Positions 44,714-53,959 of a stretch of 64,000 nucleotides of DNA are shown here, piece by piece. The position numbers and the translations under genes were made by a program. Positions within the stretch are counted from its first letter, which is position 1, and each line of letters begins with the position of its first letter. The notes beneath the pieces are model-generated. The model was not told the origin of the DNA and did not search any database. It saw only the letters and a program-made list of their open reading frames with translations. Source of the DNA: Frigoriglobus tundricola (GTDB taxonomy: Bacteria; Planctomycetota; Planctomycetia; Gemmatales; Gemmataceae); contig NZ_CP053452.2 in the NCBI RefSeq assembly GCF_013128195.2, positions 7,440,001-7,504,000 on the forward strand, read 5' to 3'.

Positions 44714-45718
44714 ATGTCCCCAAGAGCGCGACGGATAGTGATGCTGGCGGTCCGGACCGCACTGGCCGTGGGCATCATGGTCGCGGTGGGCGCACACTTC
44801 TCCAGAACCCTGAACAAGATCGACGCGGGGCAACTTCCGGTGCGGTTGCAGCCGGAGTTGCTCGTCGCATCGGGCTTGCTGTACCTGTTGGCGCATCTGT
44901 GTTGGTCCACCTTCTGGGTGCGACTCCTTCACAATCAGGGCGTACACGTGTCCTGGTGGGTCGGGTTGCGGGCGTATTACCTCAGCCAGTTCGGGAAATA
45001 CGTGCCGGGGAAAGTGGCGGTACTCGGGATACGGGTGGTCATGCTCCGCCACTACGGCGGGCACCCGCTACCGGTGGCGGTCACCGCGACCTACGAGACG
45101 CTGTCGAGCATGTCGGCGGGGGCGATGTTGGGGGTGCTATTCCTCCCGGCGTTGGGCGGGGCGCTGGGGGACAAGATTTCTGGCGGCACAATGGCCTTCG
45201 TCGTCATCGCGTCCCTGCCGCTTGGGCTCGTCGTGTTGAACAAGCTCGCGGCGTGGGTCGTGAACCGCCGGCGGCGGCCGGGCGCGCCACCGTTGGCGAC
45301 CCCGTCGATCGGGCTTCTCGCACAAGGGCTGTTGCACGGCGCGTGCGGATACGCTCTGCTGGCACTGGGGCTGAGCCTGACCGTTCGTGCCCTCATTCCG
45401 GACGCCCGGATCTGGACGCTCGCGACGTACACCGCCGACATTGCGACCGTGGGCCTCTCCTACGTCGCCGGCTTCGTTGCCGTCATAGCGCCGGGCGGGT
45501 TGGGGGCGCGCGAACTCAGCATGCAGTTGGCGCTGACCCCCCAGTTCGCACCCGCACACGGCGAGCAGGCGGCCGGACTCGCGACTGTTGTGGCGCTGAC
45601 CCTCCGGCTGACGTGGACCATTGCCGAAGTCGTGATCGGCCTGCCGCTGTACCTGCTGAGGCCCGCGCTCCCGCCGCACGCTCATCACGAGACGCGGAAC
45701 GAGAACCCCCATGCCTGA
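44714..45718 (+). CDS. Flippase-like/UPF0104 integral membrane protein (LPG synthase TM family)
   Basis: The 334-residue product (from the ATG at 44714) has about eight transmembrane helices and the family motifs YYLSQFGKYVPGKVAVLGIRVVML, then TYETLSSMSAGAM, and PGGLGARELSMQLAL. These resemble AglD and the membrane half of MprF, suspected lipid or polyprenyl-glycan flippases. A longer start at 44639 is possible but would add a hydrophilic leader without similarity. A TACAAT word at 44701-44706 is close enough to make leaderless expression possible. Its stop overlaps the next gene's start by 8 bases, supporting an operon with a GT2 glycosyltransferase. Confidence 0.8.
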   Translation: MSPRARRIVMLAVRTALAVGIMVAVGAHFSRTLNKIDAGQLPVRLQPELLVASGLLYLLAHLCWSTFWVRLLHNQGVHVSWWVGLRAYYLSQFGKYVPGKVAVLGIRVVMLRHYGGHPLPVAVTATYETLSSMSAGAMLGVLFLPALGGALGDKISGGTMAFVVIASLPLGLVVLNKLAAWVVNRRRRPGAPPLATPSIGLLAQGLLHGACGYALLALGLSLTVRALIPDARIWTLATYTADIATVGLSYVAGFVAVIAPGGLGARELSMQLALTPQFAPAHGEQAAGLATVVALTLRLTWTIAEVVIGLPLYLLRPALPPHAHHETRNENPHA

Positions 45719-46691
45719 GTCGGCCGCGGAACCGCAGTTGCTCTCACTGGTGATCCCCGTTTACAACGAGCGGGAGAGCCTCGCTGCGCTACACGCGGAG
45801 ATCGCGGAAGTTGCGACAAAACTCCGTGAGCGGGTCGAACTGATCTTCGTGGACGACGGGAGCAGCGACGATTCCTGGGGCGTCATCCGAGAGATCGCAT
45901 CGAAGGACGACCGCGTGCGGGGGATCAAGTTCCGCCGCAATTTCGGTAAGGCCGCGGCGCTGGCCGCGGGGTTCGGGGCCGCGCGGGGCGGCGTGGTCAT
46001 CACGATGGACGCCGACCTTCAGGACGACCCGCACGAGATCCCGCACTTTCTGGAGAAGCTCCGCGGCGGTCTGGACGTGGTGAGCGGCTGGAAGCAGATC
46101 CGACACGACCCCTGGCACAAGGTGCTTCCGAGCCGCGTGTTCAACCGGTTCCTGAGCGTGCTGACGGGCGTGTACCTGCACGACCACAACTGCGGGATGA
46201 AGGCGTACCGCGCCGAGGCGCTGCGGGAGGTGCACCTGTACGGCGAGATGCACCGGTTCGTGCCGGTTCTCGCGTACAGTCGCGGCTTCAAGGTCGGGGA
46301 ACTGGTGATCCAGCACCGCGCGCGGAAGTTCGGCCGCTCGAAATACGGCTGGAAGCGGTTCATCAAGGGCGGGCTCGACGTCGTGACGGTGCGCCTGCTC
46401 ACCGGCTTCGGCCGCCGCCCGCAGCACTTCATCGGCGCGTGGGGATTGGGCTTCACGGCCGCCGCGCTCTTCGGTTTTTTTCTACTGGCGGTAAATGCCC
46501 TCGTGCGGCAGTGGGAAGCCGACCTCGGCGCCGGGCCGGTCGCGCAGGTCGTGGGGCTGGTGCTCTCGGTCGGCCTGGGGCTACTCGGTACTCAGTGCCT
46601 GCTCACGGGTTTACTCGCTGAGATGACCGTGGCCCGGAAGTGGCTCGACAACGAACCCTACAGCGTCGCGGAGCGCACGGATGGCTGCTGA
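45711..46691 (+). CDS. GT2 family glycosyltransferase (dolichol-phosphate-mannose-synthase-like)
   Basis: The 326-residue product has the GT-A fold signature LSLVIPVYNERESLAALHAEI, VDDGSSDDSW, D100-A-D102 (DADLQDDP) as metal/UDP-sugar ligands, and RRNFGKAAALAAGF. The C-terminal ~70 residues carry two membrane helices (LGFTAAALFGFFLLAV, VVGLVLSVGLGLL), as in GtrB/DPM-like enzymes that charge a polyprenyl phosphate. It probably adds one sugar to a lipid carrier on the cytoplasmic face. It overlaps both neighbours, so the three genes should be made together. Confidence 0.93.
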   Translation: MPESAAEPQLLSLVIPVYNERESLAALHAEIAEVATKLRERVELIFVDDGSSDDSWGVIREIASKDDRVRGIKFRRNFGKAAALAAGFGAARGGVVITMDADLQDDPHEIPHFLEKLRGGLDVVSGWKQIRHDPWHKVLPSRVFNRFLSVLTGVYLHDHNCGMKAYRAEALREVHLYGEMHRFVPVLAYSRGFKVGELVIQHRARKFGRSKYGWKRFIKGGLDVVTVRLLTGFGRRPQHFIGAWGLGFTAAALFGFFLLAVNALVRQWEADLGAGPVAQVVGLVLSVGLGLLGTQCLLTGLLAEMTVARKWLDNEPYSVAERTDGC

Positions 46692-48198
46692 CCCGTCTGA
46701 CATGCGCCGATCGGTTTATCTGTTGCTCATCGCGGTCGCGGTCGCGATCGCGGCCGCGAAGACCGTGGGCGGCGAGAACGTACTCGAGCCGAGTCGCTAT
46801 GCCGCACCGGTCACCCAGGACGGCATCAAGGGCTACGGCTCCGAGACGGACCGGAAGTGGCCCGAAACCCGGCCCGATCCGGTCCCGATGTTCAGCTCCA
46901 ATGATAAGTCCCGGTGGGCGACGGTTCGGGCTCTGGTTCACGACAAGACGTATGTGATCGGCAAGCGCACCTACGCCGACCCCCAGAACCCGAAGGCGTA
47001 CCGGGACGAGGGGATCGTGGTCGATCCGGCCTATAGAAGCACCGACGTCGTACTCAACCCGGAAACGAACGAGTTTTATTCGAGTAAACCGCCGCTCATG
47101 GCGACGATGGTTGCGGGCGAGTACTGGGCGCTCCGAAAGATGTTCGGCTGGAACATTGTTCACGACCGGTGGCTCGTCATCCCCGTCATCGTGCTGACGT
47201 GGAACGTCGTCCCGTTCGCGCTGTACCTGGTGCTGATCGGCCGACTCCTGGATGGGATCGGCAAGACGGACTTCGGCAAGCTCCTGGCCTTCACGACCGC
47301 GGCCGTGGGTACGTTCCTGACCACCTTCTCCGGGACGCTCAATAACCACACGCCGGCCGCGTTTTGTGTACTGTTCGCGAGCTACCCGCTCCTCAAAGCG
47401 ATTCTTGAGAACCGGGACCTGGGGCCGGGAGAGTACGCCCTCTGCGGCTTCTTCGCGGCGCTGGCCGCCACCTTCGAGTTGCCCGCACTTTCGTTCGTTG
47501 CGGCAGTGGGGGTGCCTCTGCTCGTCGCACGCACGCGGCCGGCGGTCTGCTATTTCCTACCGGCCGCGGTGGTGCCGATCGCGGCCCTCTACCTGTGCAA
47601 CTACGTCGCGCTCGGAACGCTGGAACCGGTGTACGACAAGTTCGGCGGGCCGTGGTACCGGTTCGAGGGGAGCCACTGGTCGAAGATCGGTACGCCGGCG
47701 GCGAAGGGGCTGGACTTCAACGACGAGCCGACGTCGGTGTACGCGTTCCACCTGTCCTTCGGCCACCACGGCTGGTTCAGCCTCACGCCGGTGTGGCTCG
47801 TCGCGCTCGTGGGGCTGGTGGTACTCGGAATCAAGAGCGCCCCGGCGGTTCGCAAGCTCCTCGGTTCAGTGAAGGGCACCGGCTGGACGCTGGAGATGTT
47901 CGCGGCGGCGACGCTGGTGGTGTCCCTGGCGGTGTTCGGCTTCTACCTCACGCGCACGCAGAGCTATAACTACGGCGGAAACACGAGCGGCCCGCGGTGG
48001 CTGTTCTGGCTCATCCCACTTTGGGTTTTGGCGATCCCGACGGCTGCGGACTGGCTCGCACGCAGCGCCGGTGGGCGGCTGCTCGGCGCGGGGCTTCTGG
48101 GCGCGAGCGCGTTCAGCGTGTTCTACCCCGCCTGGAACCCGTGGCGGAGCCCCTGGCTCATGCAGTTGATGGAATACACGGGCTGGTTGCGGTACTAA
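46681..48198 (+). CDS. Polytopic membrane protein, possible glycosyltransferase (GT39/GT-C-like)
   Basis: The 505-residue product begins after an 11-base overlap with the GT2 gene. It has ~9-11 transmembrane helices and large periplasmic loops (KTVGGENVLEPSRYAAPVTQDG, SNDKSRWATVRALVHDKTYV, TYADPQNPKAYRDEGIVVD). The layout of a first loop followed by packed helices recalls GT-C enzymes that take sugars from polyprenyl-phosphate donors, the product expected from the neighbouring GT2. I could not identify a clear catalytic Asp pair of that class, so this is inferred from the operon. Alternatively it is a structural membrane protein. Confidence 0.7.
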   Translation: MAADPSDMRRSVYLLLIAVAVAIAAAKTVGGENVLEPSRYAAPVTQDGIKGYGSETDRKWPETRPDPVPMFSSNDKSRWATVRALVHDKTYVIGKRTYADPQNPKAYRDEGIVVDPAYRSTDVVLNPETNEFYSSKPPLMATMVAGEYWALRKMFGWNIVHDRWLVIPVIVLTWNVVPFALYLVLIGRLLDGIGKTDFGKLLAFTTAAVGTFLTTFSGTLNNHTPAAFCVLFASYPLLKAILENRDLGPGEYALCGFFAALAATFELPALSFVAAVGVPLLVARTRPAVCYFLPAAVVPIAALYLCNYVALGTLEPVYDKFGGPWYRFEGSHWSKIGTPAAKGLDFNDEPTSVYAFHLSFGHHGWFSLTPVWLVALVGLVVLGIKSAPAVRKLLGSVKGTGWTLEMFAAATLVVSLAVFGFYLTRTQSYNYGGNTSGPRWLFWLIPLWVLAIPTAADWLARSAGGRLLGAGLLGASAFSVFYPAWNPWRSPWLMQLMEYTGWLRY

Positions 48199-48234
48199 CC
48201 GGCACTGAGGCCGACAAATGGGGACACGTCCGGC

Positions 48235-49386
48235 ATGAGCGAACCCGCGAACGATCCGCCAATGGTGACGCGCCCGCCGGAGGTCGCGCCCCCCGTACCG
48301 AAGCGGCCGCGCCCGGGGTTCTGGGAAGCGCTGGTGTGGTGCCTCCTGTTCCTGGCCGGACAGGTGTTCGGCGCGGTCGCGGGCATGGGCGTGGTGTTCA
48401 TCGCGTACGCACTGGCCGAGCCGGAGCCGGTTCGGTTCATGCTCGACCAACTCGAGGGGTTCTCGAAGGCTTCGGACGCCAAAGCGCAGGACGACCGGCC
48501 GCCGGTTCCGTTCGAAATCGGCCGGGCGGTGGCCTGGGGGATGCTCTCGGCGCAGTTCGTATCACTGGGGATGATTGCGCTCGTGTTACCCCGAAGGATC
48601 GGGCCGGACTGGAAGCGCCAACTCGGCGTCCGGCGCCCGTCCGGGTTGCACGTCTTGCTTGTGCTGATGATCGTGCCGGGGTTCGTGCTCTTCGCTGATG
48701 TGATTCAAACGGTTTTCGTCTGGGCAACAGATCTGAAACCGCCCGCAACCATGAGGGCGCTCAACGGCATTTTCAGGCAGTTCCCGTGGCCGCTGACGGT
48801 CCTGGCCGTGGCCCTCGGGCCGGGCGTGGTGGAGGAGTTCTGGTTCCGCGGGTTCCTCGGGCGCGGGCTGAGCGCGCGGTACGGGCTTGGCGCGGGTGTT
48901 CTGCTCACGTCACTGTTCTTCGCGGTCGCGCACCTCGATCCGTCGCAGCTCCTCACCTTCGCTCTAATGGGTGCCTATTTGCACTTTGTGTACCGTGCCA
49001 CGCGCAGCATCTGGCCCTCGATCCTCCTGCACGCCATGAACAACGGCATTGCTGTTTTGCTCCTTCTCGTGTTGCCGCCGGAAAAGCTCGAGCAGCCGAC
49101 GCCGGTCATTGTGCCCCTCGCGTCCCTCTCGCTACTGATCTTCGGCAGCGTCGCTTTGTGGACGAACCGGGCACGTGTGGAACGGATCGCAGCGGACGAC
49201 CCGACGCGGTGGGATGGGTGGGAATCGGATGAAGGGACGTGGAAGGCGGAGTACCCGGGCATTTCTACCCCGGCCCCGGAGTCGGGTTTACGTCTCGGAT
49301 ACGGGGCAGTAAGCCCTGTGGCGCTTGGGTTTACGTTTGCGTCGTTCAGTGTGCTGCTGTATCTCTGTTACCGCTATGTTATTTGA
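48235..49386 (+). CDS. CPBP family intramembrane glutamic protease (CAAX/ABI)
   Basis: The 383-residue product shows the conserved motifs of the ABI/CAAX protease family: Glu200-Glu201 with Arg205 (VVEEFWFRGFLGRGL), His233 (FFAVAHLD) and His266/Asn270 (LLHAMNN). A Pro-rich N-terminal ~25 residues and ~8 transmembrane helices surround them. It would cut substrates inside the membrane. Bacterial members are often linked to bacteriocin self-immunity or protein processing. It follows the glycan genes by 36 bases on the same strand; whether it is part of that pathway is uncertain. Confidence 0.88.
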   Translation: MSEPANDPPMVTRPPEVAPPVPKRPRPGFWEALVWCLLFLAGQVFGAVAGMGVVFIAYALAEPEPVRFMLDQLEGFSKASDAKAQDDRPPVPFEIGRAVAWGMLSAQFVSLGMIALVLPRRIGPDWKRQLGVRRPSGLHVLLVLMIVPGFVLFADVIQTVFVWATDLKPPATMRALNGIFRQFPWPLTVLAVALGPGVVEEFWFRGFLGRGLSARYGLGAGVLLTSLFFAVAHLDPSQLLTFALMGAYLHFVYRATRSIWPSILLHAMNNGIAVLLLLVLPPEKLEQPTPVIVPLASLSLLIFGSVALWTNRARVERIAADDPTRWDGWESDEGTWKAEYPGISTPAPESGLRLGYGAVSPVALGFTFASFSVLLYLCYRYVI

Positions 49387-49496
49387 GTCGTGGGACCGCA
49401 CATCTACCGAATCTGGGGCGCCCTGTTGCGCTTTGCGGAGTAAACTGGTATTACCCTCCCGCTGGCTCTTCCGCCCGTAGACCCCGAGGCCGACAC

Positions 49497-52193
49497 ATGC
49501 AGTGGTTTCTCGCGTTGTGTGCCACTTGCATTCCCGTTTTCGCGATCGCGGCCGATCCCGCTCCCAAACCGACCGCCGCTCAGCTCGAATATTTCGAGAC
49601 CAAGGTCCGGCCGGTTCTGGCCGATCACTGCTATTCGTGTCACGGGCCGAAGAAACAGAGCGCGGGGCTGCGCCTCGATACGGTCGCGGGGCTCAGGGCC
49701 GGCGCCGATAACGGCCCGGTGCTGGTCCCGGGGGCCCCGGCCAAGAGCCGGCTCGTGCAGTCGGTGAAGCGCGAGGGCGACTACGCGATGCCGCCGAAAA
49801 CGCCGCTCCCGGCGGAAGCCGTGGCGGCGATTTCGGAGTGGGTGAAGGCCGGCGCCGCACTGCCGGACGACATCGCGACGAGCCCGATCCCTGAATCGAA
49901 ACGGCACTGGGCGTTTCAGCCCGTTCGCGCGCCCGCGGTGCCGCAATCCGGCGCTCCCGCGCCCACCCCGATCGATGCGTTCGTTGCCGCCAAACTTAAA
50001 GAGCAGGGCCTCGCGCCCGCGCCGCGGGCCGACCGCCGGACGTTGATCCGCCGGGCCTATCTCGACCTGACCGGTCTGCCGCCGACCGCCGAAGAGGCCG
50101 AAGCATTCGCGAAGGACGAGTCCCCGGGTGCGTGGGCGAAACTGATCGACACGCTACTCGCGTCGCCCCGCTACGGCGAGCGCTGGGGCCGGTACTGGCT
50201 CGACGTCGCCCGGTACGCCGACACGAAGGGTTACACCTTCGGCGAGGACCGGAACTTCGCGTTCTCCTACACCTACCGCGACTACGTCATCCGCAGCTTC
50301 AACGAAGACAAGCCGTACGACCGCTTCGTGACGGAGCAGATCGCGGCCGACCTCCTCCCGCTCGGCGAGGACAAGCGCCCGCTCGCGGCCCTGGGCTTCC
50401 TCACGCTCGGCCGGCGGTTCCTGAACAGCCAGCCGGACATCATCGACGACCGCATCGACGTGGTGACGCGCGGGCTGATGGGCCTCACCGTCGCGTGCGC
50501 GCGGTGCCACGACCACAAGTACGACCCCGTCCCCACGAAGGACTACTACTCCCTGTACGGAGTGTTCGCGAGCAGCAGCGAACCGGCCGAACTGCCGCTC
50601 ATCGGAGCCGTCAAACGCACCCCGGAGGTGATCGCCTTCGAGGCCGAACTCGAGAAGCACGAGGCGGAGTACCGGGCCGCGCGGGCCAAGCACCACGCCG
50701 ATGCGCTGAAGAAGTTCGGCGAACCGGCCGGCGTGGCCGAGTACCTTCGGGCCGTTCTCGACGCCCACGGGAAACCCAACGGGGAGGTGCAGGCCCTCGT
50801 CCGGCAACGCGACCTCACGCAGTTCGTGTTCGACCGCTGGCGCGGGTTCCTGGAAGCCGAGTGGAAGGCCAAATCGCCCGTGTACTCACCGCTCCTGGCG
50901 CTCAAGACGGTCCCGGAGACCGAGTTCGAATCGAAGGCCCCCGGCGCGCTCGGCGCGGAGGCGAACCCGGTCGTTGTGGGCGCGCTGAAAACGGCGAAGC
51001 CGAAATCCCTGAAGGCGGCGGTGGAGGCGTTCGCGCACGCCATCGTTTCCGAACCGCAGCCCCCCGCGGCCGACAAAGTTCGTGCGGCGGTCGTCGCGTG
51101 GCGCGGGGCGGGCGGGCCGCTCGACATCCCGCTCGCGGACGCGGAGAAGGTGTTCAACCGCGCCGACCGCGACGCGCTCACCGCGGTCCGCACGAAGATC
51201 GACGCGTTCAAGGCGACGCACCCGCACGCGCCGCCCCGGGCACACGCCCTCCACGACAACCCGCAGCCGATGCAACCGGTCGTGTTCCTCCGCGGCAACC
51301 CGAACAACCACGGACCCGTGGTGCCGCGGCAGGCGCCAGAAGTGATCGCCGGCGCGAGCCGCAAGCCGTTCACCCAGGGCAGCGGCCGGCTCGAACTCGC
51401 GCGGGCGATCACGAGTTCCGAAAACCCGCTCACCGCCCGCGTGATGGTGAACCGCGTCTGGGCCGGGCACTTCGGCAGCGGCCTCGTCCGCACCCCGTCG
51501 GACTTCGGCACCCGCTCCGACCCGCCCACCCACCCCGAACTCCTCGACTGGCTCGCAACGACCTTCGTGAAAGACGGCTGGAGCGTGAAGCGCCTCCACA
51601 AGCAGATCATGCTATCGGCCACCTATCAACAGTCGTCCGCGGTGACGGCCGAGCAGTTCAAGCGCGATCCGGAGAACCGGTTACTGGCGCACCAGAACCG
51701 CCGCCGGCTCGACTTCGAGGCCCTACGCGACTCGCTCGTCGCGGCCTCCGGGCGCCTGGACCTGACGACGGGCGGTAGACCGGTCGATCTGTTCCACGCC
51801 CCGTTCCCGACGCGCCGGACGGTGTACGGCCTCATCGACCGCACGAACCTGCCGGGCACGTTCCGCGTGTTCGATTTCGCGAACCCGGACACGCACAGTC
51901 CGCAGCGGTTCCAGACGACCGTTCCGCAGCAGGCGCTGTTCCTGCTCAACAGCCCGTTCGTGCAGGAGCAGGCCAAAGCACTCGCGGCCCGAAAGCCAGT
52001 CGCTGAGGCGAAAACGGTCCCGGCGAAGGTAACCGCACTGTACCGCCTCGCGCTGGGCCGGAACCCCGCGACCGAGGAGGCCGCGCTCGCCGCCGAATTC
52101 GTGGCGCACGACGACCCGAAAGCGGCGTTCGGGCACTGGCCGCAACTCGCCCAGGTGCTGCTCCTGAGCAACGAGTTCGCGTTCGCGGATTAG
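49497..52193 (+). CDS. DUF1549/DUF1553 protein with planctomycete cytochrome-c domain
   Basis: The 898-residue product has a signal peptide to ~19 and a PSCyt1-like domain with the haem-binding C45-x2-C48-H49 (DHCYSCHGPKK). DUF1549 follows (~150-360; ADRRTLIRRAYLDLTGLPPTAEEA, ARYADTKGYTFGEDRNF). A less conserved helical middle precedes DUF1553 (~620-870; RLELARAITSSENPLTARVMVNRVWAGHFG, RTVYGLIDRTNLPGTFRVFDF). These are among the commonest exported planctomycete proteins and almost always precede a DUF1501 gene, as here. Role unknown; a cell-surface redox or carbohydrate-related complex is often suggested. The ATG at 49497 gives the signal peptide. Confidence 0.93.
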   Translation: MQWFLALCATCIPVFAIAADPAPKPTAAQLEYFETKVRPVLADHCYSCHGPKKQSAGLRLDTVAGLRAGADNGPVLVPGAPAKSRLVQSVKREGDYAMPPKTPLPAEAVAAISEWVKAGAALPDDIATSPIPESKRHWAFQPVRAPAVPQSGAPAPTPIDAFVAAKLKEQGLAPAPRADRRTLIRRAYLDLTGLPPTAEEAEAFAKDESPGAWAKLIDTLLASPRYGERWGRYWLDVARYADTKGYTFGEDRNFAFSYTYRDYVIRSFNEDKPYDRFVTEQIAADLLPLGEDKRPLAALGFLTLGRRFLNSQPDIIDDRIDVVTRGLMGLTVACARCHDHKYDPVPTKDYYSLYGVFASSSEPAELPLIGAVKRTPEVIAFEAELEKHEAEYRAARAKHHADALKKFGEPAGVAEYLRAVLDAHGKPNGEVQALVRQRDLTQFVFDRWRGFLEAEWKAKSPVYSPLLALKTVPETEFESKAPGALGAEANPVVVGALKTAKPKSLKAAVEAFAHAIVSEPQPPAADKVRAAVVAWRGAGGPLDIPLADAEKVFNRADRDALTAVRTKIDAFKATHPHAPPRAHALHDNPQPMQPVVFLRGNPNNHGPVVPRQAPEVIAGASRKPFTQGSGRLELARAITSSENPLTARVMVNRVWAGHFGSGLVRTPSDFGTRSDPPTHPELLDWLATTFVKDGWSVKRLHKQIMLSATYQQSSAVTAEQFKRDPENRLLAHQNRRRLDFEALRDSLVAASGRLDLTTGGRPVDLFHAPFPTRRTVYGLIDRTNLPGTFRVFDFANPDTHSPQRFQTTVPQQALFLLNSPFVQEQAKALAARKPVAEAKTVPAKVTALYRLALGRNPATEEAALAAEFVAHDDPKAAFGHWPQLAQVLLLSNEFAFAD

Positions 52194-52201
52194 TAGTTCG
52201 T

Positions 52202-52298
52202 AGTGACCCGCTTGAGCGGGTCTCGCCGCAGCGCGGCGAATCGTGAACGAAGGAAAGACCGGCACGCACTGCGTCCCCACCCGCTGAAGCGGGTCACT
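52202..52298. repeat. Inverted repeat between the DUF1549/1553 and DUF1501 genes, family D
   Basis: The 20-base arms at 52202-52221 and 52279-52298 match at 19 positions (AGTGACCCGCTT.AGCGGGT). Each arm is also nearly self-palindromic, so two small hairpins or one long stem can form. It lies within the presumed transcript of the gene pair and could set their ratio. Confidence 0.75.
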
Positions 52299-52318
52299 CC
52301 GAACTCAGCGAGGCGACA

Positions 52319-53752
52319 ATGCTTCCCCTTCCGCTTTCCCGCCGCGAGGTGCTGGCCCGGTGCGGCGTCGGCATGGGGCTGCTCGGGCTCACGCAACTCA
52401 TGGGCGACGCGGGCCTTTTGCTGCCGCACGCCGCGGCGGCCGACGACCTGAACCCGCTCGCGCCGAAGAAGTCCCACTTCCCGGCCAAGGCGAAGCGCGT
52501 CATCCACATTTTCGCCAACGGCGGGCCGTCCCAGGTGGACACGTTCGACCCGAAGCCGGCGCTGAACAAGTACGCCGGCAAGTCGCTGCCCACCACGAAC
52601 CTCCGCACGGAGCGGCGCACGGGGGCCGCGTTCCCGTCGCCGTTCAAGTTCCAGAAGTACGGTAAGAGCGGGCTGGAGGTCAGCGAACTGTTCGCCCGCA
52701 CCGCGGCGCACGCGGACGACATCTGCGTCATCCGCTCGATGCACGCGGACGTGCCGAACCACGAGCCGTCGTTCCTCCTGATGAACTGCGGCGAGCCGCG
52801 GCAGATCCGCCCCAGCGTGGGCAGTTGGGTGACGTACGGTCTCGGTACGGAGAACCAGAACCTGCCGGGGTTCGTGGCGATGTGCCCGAACGGCTACCCG
52901 CTCCAGGAGAGCCAGAACTGGCAGTCGGGTTTCCTGCCGGGTGTGTTCCAGGGCACCTATGTCGATTCCAAGCACACGGACGTGGAGAAGCTGGTCGAGT
53001 TCGTGAAGAACAAGGCGACCTCGAAGGCCGACCAGCGCAAGCAGCTCGACCTGCTCGCGAAACTGAACAAGGCGCACGAGGCCGCGCGCCCGAACGACCC
53101 GCAACTCGAAGCCCGCATCCAGTCGTTCGAGCTGGCCGCGCGGATGCAGACCGAAGCCAGCGAGGCGTTCGACGTGACCCGGGAACCGAAACACGTCCTC
53201 GACGCGTACGGCCCCGGCGAGCAAGCGCGGAGCCTGCTGCTCGCGCGCCGGCTGATCGAGCGCGGGGTGCGGTTCGTTCAGGTCAGCCACGCCCCGGTCC
53301 AGCCGTGGGACAGCCACGACGACCTGGAGAAGGAGCACCGGCGGCTCGCGGGCGAGGTCGATCGGGCGATCGCGGCCCTGATCGCGGACCTCAAGCGCCT
53401 CGGGCTGTTCGATTCGACGCTCATCGTCTGGGGCGGCGAGTTCGGCCGCACGCCGGTGGTCGAGCTGCCGACGCCCGGCTCGAACGCGGGCAAGGTCAAC
53501 GGCCGCGACCACAACCACTGGGGCTTCTCGGTGTGGCTGGCCGGCGGCGGCGTGAAGGGCGGCCAGGCGGTCGGCGCGACCGACGAGTTCGGCTTCAAGG
53601 CGGTGGAGAACCCCGTCCACGTCCACGACCTGCACGCGACGATGCTGCACCTGCTCGGGTTCGATCACGAGAAGTTCACGTTCCGGTACGCCGGCCGCGA
53701 CTTCCGTCTCACCGACGTGAGCGGCCGGGTGGTGAAGGAAGTGCTGGCCTGA
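52319..53752 (+). CDS. DUF1501 domain protein (exported, sulfatase-like fold)
   Basis: The 477-residue product starts MLPLPLSRREVLARCGVGMGL, a Tat-like signal. DUF1501 landmarks are KAKRVIHIFANGGPSQVDTFDPKPALNKYAGK, ICVIRSMHADVPNHEPSFLLMN, GRDHNHWGFSVWLAGGGVKGG and DLHATMLHLLGFDHEKFTFRYAGRDFRLTDV. The family has a fold related to alkaline phosphatase/sulfatase and is expanded in planctomycetes. The partner DUF1549/1553 gene is 125 bases upstream. Function unknown, probably acting with the partner in the cell envelope. Confidence 0.93.
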   Translation: MLPLPLSRREVLARCGVGMGLLGLTQLMGDAGLLLPHAAAADDLNPLAPKKSHFPAKAKRVIHIFANGGPSQVDTFDPKPALNKYAGKSLPTTNLRTERRTGAAFPSPFKFQKYGKSGLEVSELFARTAAHADDICVIRSMHADVPNHEPSFLLMNCGEPRQIRPSVGSWVTYGLGTENQNLPGFVAMCPNGYPLQESQNWQSGFLPGVFQGTYVDSKHTDVEKLVEFVKNKATSKADQRKQLDLLAKLNKAHEAARPNDPQLEARIQSFELAARMQTEASEAFDVTREPKHVLDAYGPGEQARSLLLARRLIERGVRFVQVSHAPVQPWDSHDDLEKEHRRLAGEVDRAIAALIADLKRLGLFDSTLIVWGGEFGRTPVVELPTPGSNAGKVNGRDHNHWGFSVWLAGGGVKGGQAVGATDEFGFKAVENPVHVHDLHATMLHLLGFDHEKFTFRYAGRDFRLTDVSGRVVKEVLA

Positions 53753-53959
53753 GAGCCGGGCCGCGGTTCTGTCGCCTCCCGCGGCCCCATTTCGCGAATC
53801 GTTCGGCCGACGGGCTCTGTCGCGGCCCGATCCGGTTCGTCACAGCGGCGCGCACAATTCTTTTTTCGCTCCGCTGTAACCGAGCGTCGCAGGTCGGGTT
53901 GTTCCGGAGGCGGCGAAGTGCGTCCGCCAGACAACCACTCAACCCGAACGAGATCTGTG

